Positions 46,115 to 55,448 of a DNA stretch of 64,000 nt are shown here, one piece after another. Location of the stretch: positions 1 to 64,000 of the forward strand of contig JAPLDP010000086.1 of assembly GCA_026391695.1 (NCBI GenBank), in the 5' to 3' direction. This stretch comes from Bacteroidota bacterium. Lineage in GTDB: Bacteria > Bacteroidota > Bacteroidia > Bacteroidales > JAGONC01. The notes under the pieces are model-generated. The model searched no databases. It was not told the DNA's origin and worked only from the letters and a program-made list of their open reading frames with translations. Each line of letters opens with the position of its first letter. Position 1 is the first letter of the stretch. A program made the position numbers and the translations under genes.

Positions 46115-47488
46115 ATGAACATTGCAAACACGCATACGATTTATTTTCTGGGCATCGGCGGCATAGGCATGAGCGCAATGGCACGCTATTTCCATGCTTT
46201 AGGAAAGATGGTATGCGGTTATGATAAAACCCCCACGCATCTGACAGATCAGCTAAGAATGGAGGGAATCACGATAGATTTTACTGAGGATATTACCCTG
46301 ATCCCACCCCATGTCGATCTGGCCATATATACGCCTGCTGTGCCTGAGGATCACCCGGCATTTCAGCATTTTACGGATCATGGAGTGCCAGTGAGGAAAC
46401 GAGCGGAGATCCTTGGCCTTCTGACACAGGATCAGTTTACAGTTGCTGTAGCCGGGACCCATGGCAAAACTACGATCACATCGCTCATCACACATTTACT
46501 GAAAAGAGCCGGGAAACCTGTAACGGCATTCATCGGGGGAATATACAAAAACGATAATTCGAATCTCGTCATGTCGGAGAAGAGTCGGTTCATGGTTGTC
46601 GAAGCAGATGAGTTTGACCGTTCATTCCTTAATTTGTACCCGGATATCGCAGTCATCACATCTATCGATGCCGATCATCTGGATATTTACATTCACAGGG
46701 ATAAGCTGCTGGAATCGTTCTGCACTTTTGCCACACAGGTAAAATCCCATGGAAAAGTATTTCTGAAAAAGGGATTGCCGATTCATATAAAAGCCGGTAC
46801 GGATATAAAACACTATAGTGTCACCGAAGAAGCTGATATAGGGATTATCAGCCACTCCATCAGGAATGGCTTTCAACAATTTGATCTTAAAGCCGGTGAA
46901 AGGATTATAAGAGATCTTTCAATTGTTTTACCGGGGCTATACAATATTGAAAATGCCATTGTTGCAAGTGCTGTAGCCCTTGAACTCGGAATTGACGAGA
47001 TGCAGCTGAGAAAAGGGCTGGGGTCATTCAGGGGTGTGGAAAGAAGGTTTGATATCCGGATCCAGGCACCCGAAATCATTTTCATTGATGATTATGCTCA
47101 TCATCCTGAAGAAATCAGCGCCTGCATCAGCGGCGTACGAGATTTTTTCCCGGGAAAGAAGGTCACGGGCATTTTTCAGCCACACCTCTATTCGAGAACG
47201 CGTGACCTGGCAAAGGAATTTGCACTCAGCCTGGAAAAATTGGACGAAATCATCCTGCTGGATATTTATCCTGCAAGGGAACAACCAATTAAAGGCGTAA
47301 GCTCTAAGATGATCTTCGACAGGATCAGGAAATCAAATAAAACAATGGCCCGACGAAACGATCTGTTTAATATGCTGCAAGAGAGAAATTTAGAGATCGT
47401 ATTGACACTTGGTGCAGGAGATATTGACCAGTTGGTTCAGCCCATTGAAAATTTATTAAAAAGTAAGTATACCGATCAGGCGAAATAA
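46115..47488 (+). CDS. murC: UDP-MurNAc:L-alanine ligase MurC
   Basis: A 457-residue ligase for the first stem residue. N-terminal GIGGIGMSAMARYF binds the UDP substrate, ATP loop is VAGTHGKTTITSL, followed by EADEFDRSFL, DADHLDIY and DDYAHHPEEISA. Length normal. Three bases follow murG. No murF is present in this cluster, which is usual in Bacteroidota. Confidence 0.96.
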   Translation: MNIANTHTIYFLGIGGIGMSAMARYFHALGKMVCGYDKTPTHLTDQLRMEGITIDFTEDITLIPPHVDLAIYTPAVPEDHPAFQHFTDHGVPVRKRAEILGLLTQDQFTVAVAGTHGKTTITSLITHLLKRAGKPVTAFIGGIYKNDNSNLVMSEKSRFMVVEADEFDRSFLNLYPDIAVITSIDADHLDIYIHRDKLLESFCTFATQVKSHGKVFLKKGLPIHIKAGTDIKHYSVTEEADIGIISHSIRNGFQQFDLKAGERIIRDLSIVLPGLYNIENAIVASAVALELGIDEMQLRKGLGSFRGVERRFDIRIQAPEIIFIDDYAHHPEEISACISGVRDFFPGKKVTGIFQPHLYSRTRDLAKEFALSLEKLDEIILLDIYPAREQPIKGVSSKMIFDRIRKSNKTMARRNDLFNMLQERNLEIVLTLGAGDIDQLVQPIENLLKSKYTDQAK

Positions 47489-47489
47489 T

Positions 47490-48299
47490 ATGAGAAGCAA
47501 AAAATTCAAACGGATTTTATCGGTTTTCCTCTGGCTGAGTGTTATAGCCGGTATAGGGGTTTCGCTTGGGTCCATCACAAAAAAACAGGATAGTTCCCGT
47601 TGCCGCGACCTCATCATCAACATTGAATACAGGGATGCTGAACAATTCATTTCCGATAAAGATATCACGATGGGTCTGAACAATGCTTTTGGCTCGCTTG
47701 TAGGACAGCCTATGTCAAAAGTAAATGTCGAAGGGATCATGAAGGTGATCAAAAACAATCCGTATGTGGAAGATGCCAAAGCATTTTCCACTATCAACGG
47801 CATCATCAAGGTTGACGTCGTACAGAGAAAACCTTTCCTGCGCATCTTCGACACGCTGAACCGAAGCTGTTACCTTGATGATAAAGGCAGGCTGATGGCG
47901 CTGCACCCTGAGCATATAACGAGGCTACTGATAGTCAGTGGCAACATCCGGGCAAATCTGAGTGATGAGGTCATCAACACAAGGAATTTTCGGTGCAGGG
48001 CTGATGGATCGGCGGCGGAAGCGGAACTCAATAAGGTATTCCTGCTGACAAAAGAGATCAATAAAAGTTCATTTCTGACTGCACAGATCGAACAGGTCTA
48101 TATCACCAGTCAAAATAAAATTGAACTGATACCCAAGGTGGGCCATAATCTGGTCATTTTCGGGGATACAAGCGATATGGCAGAAAAACTTAAGAACCTG
48201 ACCGCATTCTATATGCAGGCCATTCAAAAAACCGGATGGGAAAGGTACGATACTATTAATCTGGAATATAAAAATCAGGTTGTTTGTTCAAAACACTAA
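47490..48299 (+). CDS. ftsQ: Division protein FtsQ
   Basis: A 269-residue bitopic protein: short basic cytoplasmic tail, membrane helix (about 9-27), then a POTRA-type domain (about 50-115, with VNVEGIMKVIKNNPYVEDA) and the FtsQ beta domain. The periplasmic part links FtsL and the divisome. Sequence weakly conserved, but position between murC and ftsA and domain order fit. Its start lies one base after murC. Confidence 0.88.
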   Translation: MRSKKFKRILSVFLWLSVIAGIGVSLGSITKKQDSSRCRDLIINIEYRDAEQFISDKDITMGLNNAFGSLVGQPMSKVNVEGIMKVIKNNPYVEDAKAFSTINGIIKVDVVQRKPFLRIFDTLNRSCYLDDKGRLMALHPEHITRLLIVSGNIRANLSDEVINTRNFRCRADGSAAEAELNKVFLLTKEINKSSFLTAQIEQVYITSQNKIELIPKVGHNLVIFGDTSDMAEKLKNLTAFYMQAIQKTGWERYDTINLEYKNQVVCSKH

Positions 48300-48303
48300 A
48301 ACT

Positions 48304-49578
48304 ATGGAGTCATCAGAAATTATTGTCGGTTTAGACATAGGCACATCAAAAATAGCTGCTATAGTAGGCAGGCGCAATGAAAACGGAAAGATAGAGATCC
48401 TGGGTGTTGGAAGAACAGAGTCAATTGGGGTAAAGAGGGGTGTGGTATCAAATATTGAACACACAGTAAGCTCTATACAGAAAGCCGTGCATGAGGCTGA
48501 ACAACGGTCTAGTGTAAAGATCGAAACGGTGAATGTGGGCATTGCAGGCCAGCATATTAAAAGCCTGCAACATCATGGCAGCATCATCCGCAGCAGTAAT
48601 GATGAGGAGATCAGCCATGATGAAATTGATGCGTTGACCGAGTCGATGTACAAACTGATCATGAATCCCGGAGAGGAGATTATTGATGTGATCCCGCAGG
48701 AATATACACTTGACGAGGAACCCGGTATCAAGCAGCCAAAAGGCATGTCGGGCATCATGCTGGAAGCCAATTTCCACATTATAACCGGGCAAACCACGGC
48801 AGCAAAGAACATTTACAAATGTGTAAGAAAAGCCGATCTTGAGGTCAGCGGGCTGATACTGGAGCCGCTGGCATCAGCTGTAGCCGTCCTCAGTGAAGAA
48901 GAGAAAGAAGCCGGTGTGGTGCTGGTTGACATTGGTGGCGGAACGACCGACATTGCCATTTTCCAGGATGGCATTATCCGCCACACAGCAGTTATACCTT
49001 TTGGAGGAGAAGTGATCACCGAAGATATAAAAGAGGGGTGCACGATCATCCACCGCCATGCAGAAGAGTTGAAGTGTAAATTCGGCTCAGCACTGGCCAG
49101 CGAAAACAAGGAAGAGGAAATTGTTGCCATACCAGGCTTGAGGGGACGTCCTCCTAAAGAAATAAGCCTCAAAAATCTGGCGCATATCATCCAGGCACGA
49201 ATGGAAGAGATCGTCGAGCACATCTATTTCGAGATCAAGAATTCGGGATATGAGAAAAAACTCATTGCAGGGATCGTGCTGACAGGAGGAGGAGCACAGC
49301 TCAGGCATATTGCACAGTTGACCGAATTCATGACCGGCATGGACACCCGGATCGGTTATCCTAATGAACATCTGGGTCCTGATGTGCCGGAAGAAATAGC
49401 CAGCCCGATGTACGCGACATGTGTGGGATTAGTCATGATCGGACTGGAGAGATCTGAAAAAGAGAGGTCTAAGCGTGAAGCACATCTGATGAAAAAGGAA
49501 AAACGTACGCCAAAAAAAGATCGACCCAGCTTCTTTGACAAGATCAAAGCCTGGTTCGATGAAGAGACCGGAGAGTGA
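48304..49578 (+). CDS. ftsA: Actin-like division protein FtsA
   Basis: A 424-residue actin-fold ATPase that ties FtsZ to the membrane. It has IIVGLDIGTSKIAAIVG, VGIAGQHIKS (1C domain), VVLVDIGGGTTDIAIF and GIVLTGGGAQLRHI. A C-terminal amphipathic, basic helix after DRPSFFDKIKAWFDEET should bind the membrane. ATG 48304 is chosen; the longer frame overlaps ftsQ. Confidence 0.95.
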   Translation: MESSEIIVGLDIGTSKIAAIVGRRNENGKIEILGVGRTESIGVKRGVVSNIEHTVSSIQKAVHEAEQRSSVKIETVNVGIAGQHIKSLQHHGSIIRSSNDEEISHDEIDALTESMYKLIMNPGEEIIDVIPQEYTLDEEPGIKQPKGMSGIMLEANFHIITGQTTAAKNIYKCVRKADLEVSGLILEPLASAVAVLSEEEKEAGVVLVDIGGGTTDIAIFQDGIIRHTAVIPFGGEVITEDIKEGCTIIHRHAEELKCKFGSALASENKEEEIVAIPGLRGRPPKEISLKNLAHIIQARMEEIVEHIYFEIKNSGYEKKLIAGIVLTGGGAQLRHIAQLTEFMTGMDTRIGYPNEHLGPDVPEEIASPMYATCVGLVMIGLERSEKERSKREAHLMKKEKRTPKKDRPSFFDKIKAWFDEETGE

Positions 49579-49668
49579 TGTGAATAAATCTCGTCTTTTT
49601 TGTGGATAAATAAATAATTAATAGAGAATTCACTGAATATATTAACTATAAATTTAAAACCTGAAATT

Positions 49669-51249
49669 ATGACTGAAATGCTGACATTTGATTCATCCAA
49701 GAATCAATCATCCATAATTAAAGTCATTGGTGTTGGTGGTGGTGGAAGTAATGCTGTCACCCACATGTACAAGCAGGGTATCAAAGGGGTGGATTTCATC
49801 CTTTGCAATACCGATGCCCAGGCTTTGTCTACAAGCCCTGTACCTTTAAAAATCCAGCTTGGTTCCAAAGGCCTTGGGGCAGGATCTATTCCTTCCGTGG
49901 GAAGGGAGGCAGCTCTTGAAAACATTGAAGAGATCAAAGCTATCCTCGAAACCAATACTAAAATGTTATTTATCACTGCCGGCATGGGTGGCGGAACAGG
50001 AACCGGAGGCGCCCCGGTAATAGCAGCCATAGCCAGGGAATTGGGGATTCTTACCGTTGGCATCGTTACCATTCCATTTGCTTTTGAAGGCCGTAAAAGA
50101 CGGCAACAGGCAGAACAGGGTATTGAGGAACTGAAAAAATATGTTGATACGTCGCTGGTGATATGTAATGATAAACTCCGTGAACTTTATGGTAATGTCA
50201 AATTATCAGAAGCTTTCGGCAAAGCTGATGATATCCTGGCCATTGCTGCCAAAGGTATTGCTGAGATCATCACGGTTCCGGGTCACATCAATGTTGACTT
50301 CGAGGACGCCAAAACTGTTATGAAAGACAGTGGAGTAGCCATTATGGGAACCGGCATTGCCGAAGGTGAAGACAGGGCACATAAAGCCATTGAAGAAGCG
50401 CTCTCCTCGCCATTGCTGAACGATAGCAATATCAAAGGCGCCAGCAACATTCTTTTATATATCACTTCGGGCAAGGATGAAATCACCATGGATGAGGTCA
50501 GCGAGATCACTGACTATATTCAGAATGAAGCCGGCAACGGCGCAGAGATCATCTGGGGCAACTCCTCCGAAGAATCGCTTGGGAAGAAGATATGCATCAC
50601 CATCATTGCCACAGGCTTTGGGACCCATAGTAAAAGACCAACCGACATTGACGAAGAAGGCATGAAAATCATTCATACACTTGATGAATCTCCTCTGGAA
50701 CCTGTCTATCCTAAGAGAGAAGAACCTATTGATGTGCTGAACAATGAGATTACTCTCATCACCAAGACACCAGAATCTGGCGACATGACGGAGGGTACCG
50801 CGGCAGAGCCGGAAAGTGATGACAGAACTTTTGTTTTTGACATTAACCATGTAGTAAAAGATAATATTGAACATGATGATCACAGTGACACATCTGCCGG
50901 TAAAGAGACAGAAAAAAAAGTCACCATTACCAGTTCATTGGCCTCAGAAGGACAGCATCCATATGACACGGCAAAGGACATTCTCCAGGCAGACACTAAA
51001 AGGGATGAGATGGAACTCAAGTCGATGGATCGGATCAGGAAGCTGAAGGATCTGAGTATCAAGCTAAAAACTCCGGGTGGTCTGGCTGAGCTTGAAAATG
51101 AACCAGCCTATATTCGCAGAAATGTAACACTCACTGATGTTCCGCCATCTGAAAGCTCATCTGTTGCGCGTTATGTCCTGATATCAGATGAAGAAAACAA
51201 TCCGGAGATCAAAACGAACAATTCGTTTTTACATGACAATGTGGATTAG
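49669..51249 (+). CDS. ftsZ: Tubulin-like division protein FtsZ
   Basis: A 526-residue GTPase. The tubulin signature GMGGGTGTGGAPV lies near residues 105-117, the N-terminal KVIGVGGGGSNAV is intact, and the T7 loop NVDFEDAKTVM is present. After the core (about 335) comes a long acidic linker of about 170 residues, then the terminal peptide TNNSFLHDNVD of Bacteroidota FtsZ. Longer than the 380-residue E. coli type because of the linker, usual for the phylum. It closes the dcw operon, 90 bp after ftsA. Confidence 0.97.
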   Translation: MTEMLTFDSSKNQSSIIKVIGVGGGGSNAVTHMYKQGIKGVDFILCNTDAQALSTSPVPLKIQLGSKGLGAGSIPSVGREAALENIEEIKAILETNTKMLFITAGMGGGTGTGGAPVIAAIARELGILTVGIVTIPFAFEGRKRRQQAEQGIEELKKYVDTSLVICNDKLRELYGNVKLSEAFGKADDILAIAAKGIAEIITVPGHINVDFEDAKTVMKDSGVAIMGTGIAEGEDRAHKAIEEALSSPLLNDSNIKGASNILLYITSGKDEITMDEVSEITDYIQNEAGNGAEIIWGNSSEESLGKKICITIIATGFGTHSKRPTDIDEEGMKIIHTLDESPLEPVYPKREEPIDVLNNEITLITKTPESGDMTEGTAAEPESDDRTFVFDINHVVKDNIEHDDHSDTSAGKETEKKVTITSSLASEGQHPYDTAKDILQADTKRDEMELKSMDRIRKLKDLSIKLKTPGGLAELENEPAYIRRNVTLTDVPPSESSSVARYVLISDEENNPEIKTNNSFLHDNVD

Positions 51250-51267
51250 ATGCTTGCTTAATCCAAT

Positions 51268-51287
51268 CCCACTCCTGAAGGAGTGGG
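51268..51287. terminator. Hairpin after ftsZ
   Basis: Perfect eight-base stem CCCACTCC/GGAGTGGG with loop TGAA. No T-run follows, so termination would be weak or factor-dependent. Such CCCACTCCTGAAGGAGTGGG palindromes also occur as repeats in genomes of this phylum. Confidence 0.45.
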
Positions 51288-51317
51288 CCATTTAATGACA
51301 TTTAATTTCTCTGTATC

Positions 51318-51764
51318 ATGAATCTCGAAAATAAAATCACTGAAGACATCAAGGCTGCGATGTTGAATAAAGAGAGAGATAAACTGGACGCCCTGCGGGC
51401 TGTAAAAGCAGCTATATTATTGGAAAAGACGAAGGGGTCGGCACATGAACTGGATGAGCAGAGTGCCATGCAACTTATACAGCGGCTGATAAAACAACGT
51501 AAAGAATCAGCCGAGATATACCTGGCACAAAACCGTAAGGACCTTGCTGATACGGAACTGTTCCAGGCAAAAGTCATCTCAGCATATCTGCCTGAACAGA
51601 TGAGTGAGGAACAGCTAAAGCAGGAGATCAAAATGATCATCGCTGAAACTGGCGCTAAAAGCATACAAGACCTTGGAAAGGTTATGGGTATAGCAACGAA
51701 AAAACTTGCCGGTAAAGCAGAGAATAGGATGATTGCAATGGTCGTAAGAGAATTGTTAAGCTGA
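51318..51764 (+). CDS. GatB/YqeY domain protein
   Basis: A 148-residue protein starting MNLENKITEDIKAAMLNKER. It matches YqeY: an N-terminal helical tail and a C-terminal helical GatB-tRNA-binding-like domain (SYLPEQ-type AYLPEQMSEEQLKQEIKMII, DLGKVMGIATKKLAGKA). The domain can bind tRNA in GatB; the free-standing protein has no agreed function. Independent of the dcw operon by the hairpin before it. Confidence 0.88.
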   Translation: MNLENKITEDIKAAMLNKERDKLDALRAVKAAILLEKTKGSAHELDEQSAMQLIQRLIKQRKESAEIYLAQNRKDLADTELFQAKVISAYLPEQMSEEQLKQEIKMIIAETGAKSIQDLGKVMGIATKKLAGKAENRMIAMVVRELLS

Positions 51765-51779
51765 TGGCAGGTCTGCTCC

Positions 51780-52616
51780 TTAGGCTCCCAGCATCAGCCT
51801 GCTGATAGCCGTGACCTTCAGTTCCTTGTCATTTTCCTCAATATACTGCTTCACAGTCTTTGAATTATCCTTCACAAAATCCTGGTTTAACAGGGTACTC
51901 TCCTTATAGAATTTGTTGAGCTTGCCGAGAGCGATCTTTTCGATCATGCTTTCCGGTTTCCCTTCCTGACGTGCCTGGTCTTTACCGATTTCAATCTCAC
52001 GGTCGATGACATCCTTCGGGACATCATCCCTGTCAATAGCAACCGGTGCCATAGCAGCGATCTGCATAGCCACTTCATGACCCACCTCTTCAAAGTTATT
52101 AGCGGTAGTCTTATTGAATCCGGCTAATGTTGCCAGACGGTTACCATAATGGTTGTATGAAAATACCCTTGGAGCTTCAATTACCTCATAATGCGGTATC
52201 TGCATCTTTTCACCGGTTTTTCCAATCCAGTCGGTCAGGTTCTCCCCTACTGTCCTGCCGTTAATATCCATGTTAACGAAAGCCTCAAGCGATCTGGGTT
52301 TTTTATCCAGTGCATGAACAACGATCTGGCTGACGAAAAGGCTGAATTCTTCGTTTTTGGAAACGAAATCGGTTTCGCAGTTTACCATCACATTAATACC
52401 GAAATTATTGTCTTTGCTGACGCCGGACAGGACAATGCCCTGGTTGGCTTCACGTTCAGCTCTTTTGGATGCAACCTTCAATCCTTTTTTCCTTAAATAA
52501 TCAATTGATCTTTCAAAGTCACCATCACATTCAATGAGTGCTTCCTTACAATCCATCATTCCCTGACTGGTCAGTTGTCTGAGTTTCTGAACATCTGCTG
52601 CTGATATATTTGCCAT
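51780..52616 (-). CDS. tsf: Elongation factor Ts
   Basis: A 278-residue guanine-exchange factor for EF-Tu. N-terminal UBA-like domain (ISAADVQKLRQLTSQGMMDCKEAL) is diagnostic; MVNCETDFVSKNEEF follows, the loop that contacts EF-Tu. Full-length for the family. Last gene of the rplM-rpsI-rpsB-tsf operon, 64 bp after rpsB. Confidence 0.97.
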   Translation of the reverse strand: MANISAADVQKLRQLTSQGMMDCKEALIECDGDFERSIDYLRKKGLKVASKRAEREANQGIVLSGVSKDNNFGINVMVNCETDFVSKNEEFSLFVSQIVVHALDKKPRSLEAFVNMDINGRTVGENLTDWIGKTGEKMQIPHYEVIEAPRVFSYNHYGNRLATLAGFNKTTANNFEEVGHEVAMQIAAMAPVAIDRDDVPKDVIDREIEIGKDQARQEGKPESMIEKIALGKLNKFYKESTLLNQDFVKDNSKTVKQYIEENDKELKVTAISRLMLGA

Positions 52617-52680
52617 GATTTTTAATAATTAACGATTAATAATTAACAATGATCAATAATATGAATAATTGGATTATATT

Positions 52681-53610
52681 TTATTTAATAGGTTTTTTAG
52701 AACTTTTGGAGATGATTTTTCTGGGTCTGCGGCCGGGTATTCTCACTTCTTCTTCCTCTTCGGTAATGTCCTTCATTTTTTTAGGTTCAACTTCAAATTC
52801 CTTTCGTGCCAGTTTGGCGTCCGCTTCCTCTTCAGCAGCTTCCAATTCCTCAATGATCTTTGATCTTGTGCTGATTTCATCTTCCATTTCCCTTTCCTCC
52901 TCGGCGCGTTTATCCCTGTCATATTTCCGTTCGCTGAGGCCTTCCTCGATAGCATCGACCATGATTTTGACGACGAGGTCAATAGCTTTGGATGCATCGT
53001 CATTGCATGGTATTGGAAAATCCACAGCATTGGGATTTGAATTGGTATCGACGATAGCGAACGTCGGAATATTGAGCTTTTTGGCTTCCGATACCGCGAT
53101 ATGTTCCTTAAGGATATCCACGACAAACAGAGCTGAGGGCAGGCGGTTAAGGTCGGTGATGCTACCCAGTTGTTTTTCCAGTTTAGCCCTTTCACGGGTG
53201 ATCTGAAGACGTTCTCTTTTTGAGAGGTTCTTGAAAGAAGGTGCCTTCATCATTTTATCGATAGAGGCCATTTTTCGCACGGCTTTACGGATGGTGGCGA
53301 AGTTTGTAAGCATACCGCCGGGCCAGCGTTCTGTCACATAAGGCATGCCTATCCTTCTGACATGCTGCCCGACAATTTCTTTAGCCTGTTTCTTAGTGGC
53401 GACAAACAACACCTTTTTACCTGATTTGACGATCTGCTTCATGGCAGAGGCAGCTTCATCAATCTTAGCCATGGTTTTATACAGGTCGATGATATGGATA
53501 CCATTACGTTCCATGAAAATGTACGGTGCCATGTTCGGATTCCACTTTCTTTTCAAATGACCGAAATGAACACCCGCCTCGAGTAATTCATTAAAACTTG
53601 TTCTTGACAT
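52681..53610 (-). CDS. rpsB: 30S ribosomal protein S2
   Basis: A 309-residue protein beginning SRTSFNELLEAGVHFGHLKRKWNP, diagnostic of S2. The core ends near residue 230; a charged tail of about 75 residues (ending KIISKSSKKPIK) extends beyond the E. coli form, as in other Bacteroidota. It sits between rpsI and tsf. The 99-bp spacer before it contains no clear promoter. Confidence 0.96.
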   Translation of the reverse strand: MSRTSFNELLEAGVHFGHLKRKWNPNMAPYIFMERNGIHIIDLYKTMAKIDEAASAMKQIVKSGKKVLFVATKKQAKEIVGQHVRRIGMPYVTERWPGGMLTNFATIRKAVRKMASIDKMMKAPSFKNLSKRERLQITRERAKLEKQLGSITDLNRLPSALFVVDILKEHIAVSEAKKLNIPTFAIVDTNSNPNAVDFPIPCNDDASKAIDLVVKIMVDAIEEGLSERKYDRDKRAEEEREMEDEISTRSKIIEELEAAEEEADAKLARKEFEVEPKKMKDITEEEEEVRIPGRRPRKIISKSSKKPIK

Positions 53611-53709
53611 TTATTCTGGATTTAAGTTTACTTTCTGATTAAATCAATTGCCGGGTAGCCACAGTACGTGAGTCTCAGCAATTTAGATACTAAACTTGAT
53701 TTCAAAGGA

Positions 53710-54096
53710 CTATCGTTTGCTGAACTGGAATCTTTTACGGGCTTTTCTCTGTCCCGGTTTTTTACGTTCCACCATACGCGGATCCCTGCGGAGACAACCT
53801 TTGGCCTTAAGTGGAGGCCTGAATTCCTTATCGATAGTGCAAAGGGCTTTTGAAATGGCTAAGCGTAACGCTTCAGCCTGACCATTAAAGCCACCGCCGG
53901 TCATGTTCGCCTTAATATCGTATTTATCCTGTGTGCCTGTGATTTCAAATGGCTGACGAACAATATTCTGAAGAAATGTGGTGGGGAAATATTCTTCGAA
54001 AGCACGGTCATTGACCGTTATTTTACCTTTTCCGGGTTGAAGATATATTCTTGCAACTGATGTCTTTCTCCTGCCTAAAGAATTGATCACTTCCAT
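53710..54096 (-). CDS. rpsI: 30S ribosomal protein S9
   Basis: A 128-residue protein with GRRKTSVARIYL at the start, GGGFNGQAEALRLAISKAL in the middle and the basic tail ending in KRFQFSKR, which reaches the P-site tRNA. Length normal. It starts one base after rplM stops. Confidence 0.97.
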   Translation of the reverse strand: MEVINSLGRRKTSVARIYLQPGKGKITVNDRAFEEYFPTTFLQNIVRQPFEITGTQDKYDIKANMTGGGFNGQAEALRLAISKALCTIDKEFRPPLKAKGCLRRDPRMVERKKPGQRKARKRFQFSKR

Positions 54097-54097
54097 A

Positions 54098-54553
54098 TCA
54101 TTTGATTGATGTTAAATTAACGGTTTTTGGATTCTGAGCCTGGTGTTTATGTTCATTTCCGGCATATACATATAGGTTCCGGAATAATTCACTGCCCAGC
54201 CTGTTCTTTGGCAGCATACCTTTTATGGCTTTTTCAACTACCGCGGTAGGTTTTTTAACCATCAGCACCTGAGGTGTAACGGAACGCTGCCCTCCGGGAT
54301 AACCGGTGTGACGTAAATACTCCTTATCGGTCATCTTTTTACCGGTCAGTTTGACTTTCTCTGCATTGATAACGATAACATTATCCCCGCAATCCACATG
54401 TGGTGTAAAATCCGTTTTTAATTTACCACGCAGTAACATGGCAACCTTGGAGGCCAGACGACCCAGAATCTGGCCTTCGGCATCGACCAGCAACCACTCC
54501 TTAATCACTGTCTGCTTGTTAGCACTTCTGGTTTTATAGCTTATCGTGTCCAT
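54098..54553 (-). CDS. rplM: 50S ribosomal protein L13
   Basis: A 151-residue protein with WLLVDAEGQILGRLASKVA, HVDCGDNVIVINAEKVKLTG and RHTGYPGG; family length. First gene of the operon, behind a perfect promoter and a 5'-terminal hairpin. Confidence 0.97.
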   Translation of the reverse strand: MDTISYKTRSANKQTVIKEWLLVDAEGQILGRLASKVAMLLRGKLKTDFTPHVDCGDNVIVINAEKVKLTGKKMTDKEYLRHTGYPGGQRSVTPQVLMVKKPTAVVEKAIKGMLPKNRLGSELFRNLYVYAGNEHKHQAQNPKTVNLTSIK

Positions 54554-54572
54554 CGTATTAAGTTTTCAAAAT

Positions 54573-54591
54573 CACCCTGCAAAAAGGGGTG
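54573..54591 (-). promoter_or_regulatory. 5' hairpin of the rplM leader
   Basis: On the minus strand the expected transcript begins almost with CACCC (54591-54587), nine bases, then GGGTG (54577-54573). It is 20 bases from the ATG. It may only protect the 5' end, or may be a site for L13 feedback control; the sequence cannot decide. Confidence 0.35.
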
Positions 54592-54622
54592 CAAAGTTAG
54601 GATTATATTTTTATTAAACAAA
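54592..54622 (-). promoter_or_regulatory. Promoter of the rplM operon
   Basis: Minus strand TTTG (54622-54619), 19 bases, TAACTTTG (54599-54592): exact consensus match, as expected for a heavily transcribed ribosomal operon. A divergent promoter for the gene at 54675 overlaps it. Confidence 0.85.
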
Positions 54623-54624
54623 AA

Positions 54625-54657
54625 TTTGGTTATGATAATTTTTATGACCTAATTTTG
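54625..54657 (+). promoter_or_regulatory. Divergent promoter of the membrane protein gene
   Basis: TTTG (54625-54628), 21 bases, TAATTTTG (54650-54657). The -7 box is exact; the spacing is two bases long. Start predicted near 54663, 12 bases before the ATG at 54675. Confidence 0.5.
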
Positions 54658-54674
54658 GAAATATCCTCACCAAA

Positions 54675-55406
54675 ATGTTCAGTATGAACAAAAGGCCAAA
54701 AATTCTGATAAGTTTTGTTTTTTTCGCTGTTGCCATGGCATTTCTTGAGAGCGCTGTGGTCATTTATTTGCGGGCACTATACTACCCCGGAGGTTTTGAT
54801 TTTCCACTGAAATTGATGGATCCCCGTATAGCCGGTACTGAAATCTTCAGAGAGGCGGCCACCATCATCATGTTATTAACTGCCGGGATAATAACAGGGA
54901 GAAACAATATGGAACGATTTGGATATTTCATCTTGGGCTTTGGCATCTGGGATATTTTTTATTATCTATTTCTAAAAATCATACTCAACTGGCCGGAATC
55001 ATTAATGACATGGGATATACTTTTTCTTATCCCATCAGTATGGGTTGGACCGGTGCTATGTTCTATCATTAATTCTCTGACAATGATTCTCCTGGCTTTG
55101 CTGATCATTCATTTCACAAACAGGGGAAAGAACCCAATGATAAATATCACTGAATGGATCCTGCTTATTGCAGGTTCATTGGTCATTATCACTTCATATA
55201 CAGAAGAATATATCAGGTATGTGACCAGTGAATTCAGTCTTTCTGAAATATTATCTTCTTCAAGGAAAGATGAAGTTCTTGCTTATGCTTTCAGATTTAT
55301 TCCGCAAAAATTTAACTGGTATATTTTTGCAGTAGGAGCGATTTTACACATCGTGGCTGTCGTTCATTATTTCAGGAGATGGCATTTAAAAAGTAATATT
55401 CAGTAA
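54675..55406 (+). CDS. Multi-pass membrane protein, unknown function
   Basis: A 243-residue protein with about six membrane helices (ILISFVFFAVAMAFLESAVVI; AATIIMLLTAGIITG; FGYFILGFGIWDIFYYLF; GPVLCSIINSLTMILLALLII; WILLIAGSLVIITSY; FAVGAILHIVAVVHYF). AFLESAVVIYLR near the start and the GIWDIFYY helix are its most distinctive motifs. I do not recognise a functional family. It has its own promoter and lies just ahead of gldA. Confidence 0.75.
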   Translation: MFSMNKRPKILISFVFFAVAMAFLESAVVIYLRALYYPGGFDFPLKLMDPRIAGTEIFREAATIIMLLTAGIITGRNNMERFGYFILGFGIWDIFYYLFLKIILNWPESLMTWDILFLIPSVWVGPVLCSIINSLTMILLALLIIHFTNRGKNPMINITEWILLIAGSLVIITSYTEEYIRYVTSEFSLSEILSSSRKDEVLAYAFRFIPQKFNWYIFAVGAILHIVAVVHYFRRWHLKSNIQ

Positions 55407-55448
55407 TTTCGCCGTTCGAACGTCCGGATTATAAATTCGATCATCATC

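Noticed and set aside
46115-47488. Absence of murF from the cell-wall cluster as an oddity
   Set aside because: murF commonly lies outside the dcw cluster in Bacteroidota.
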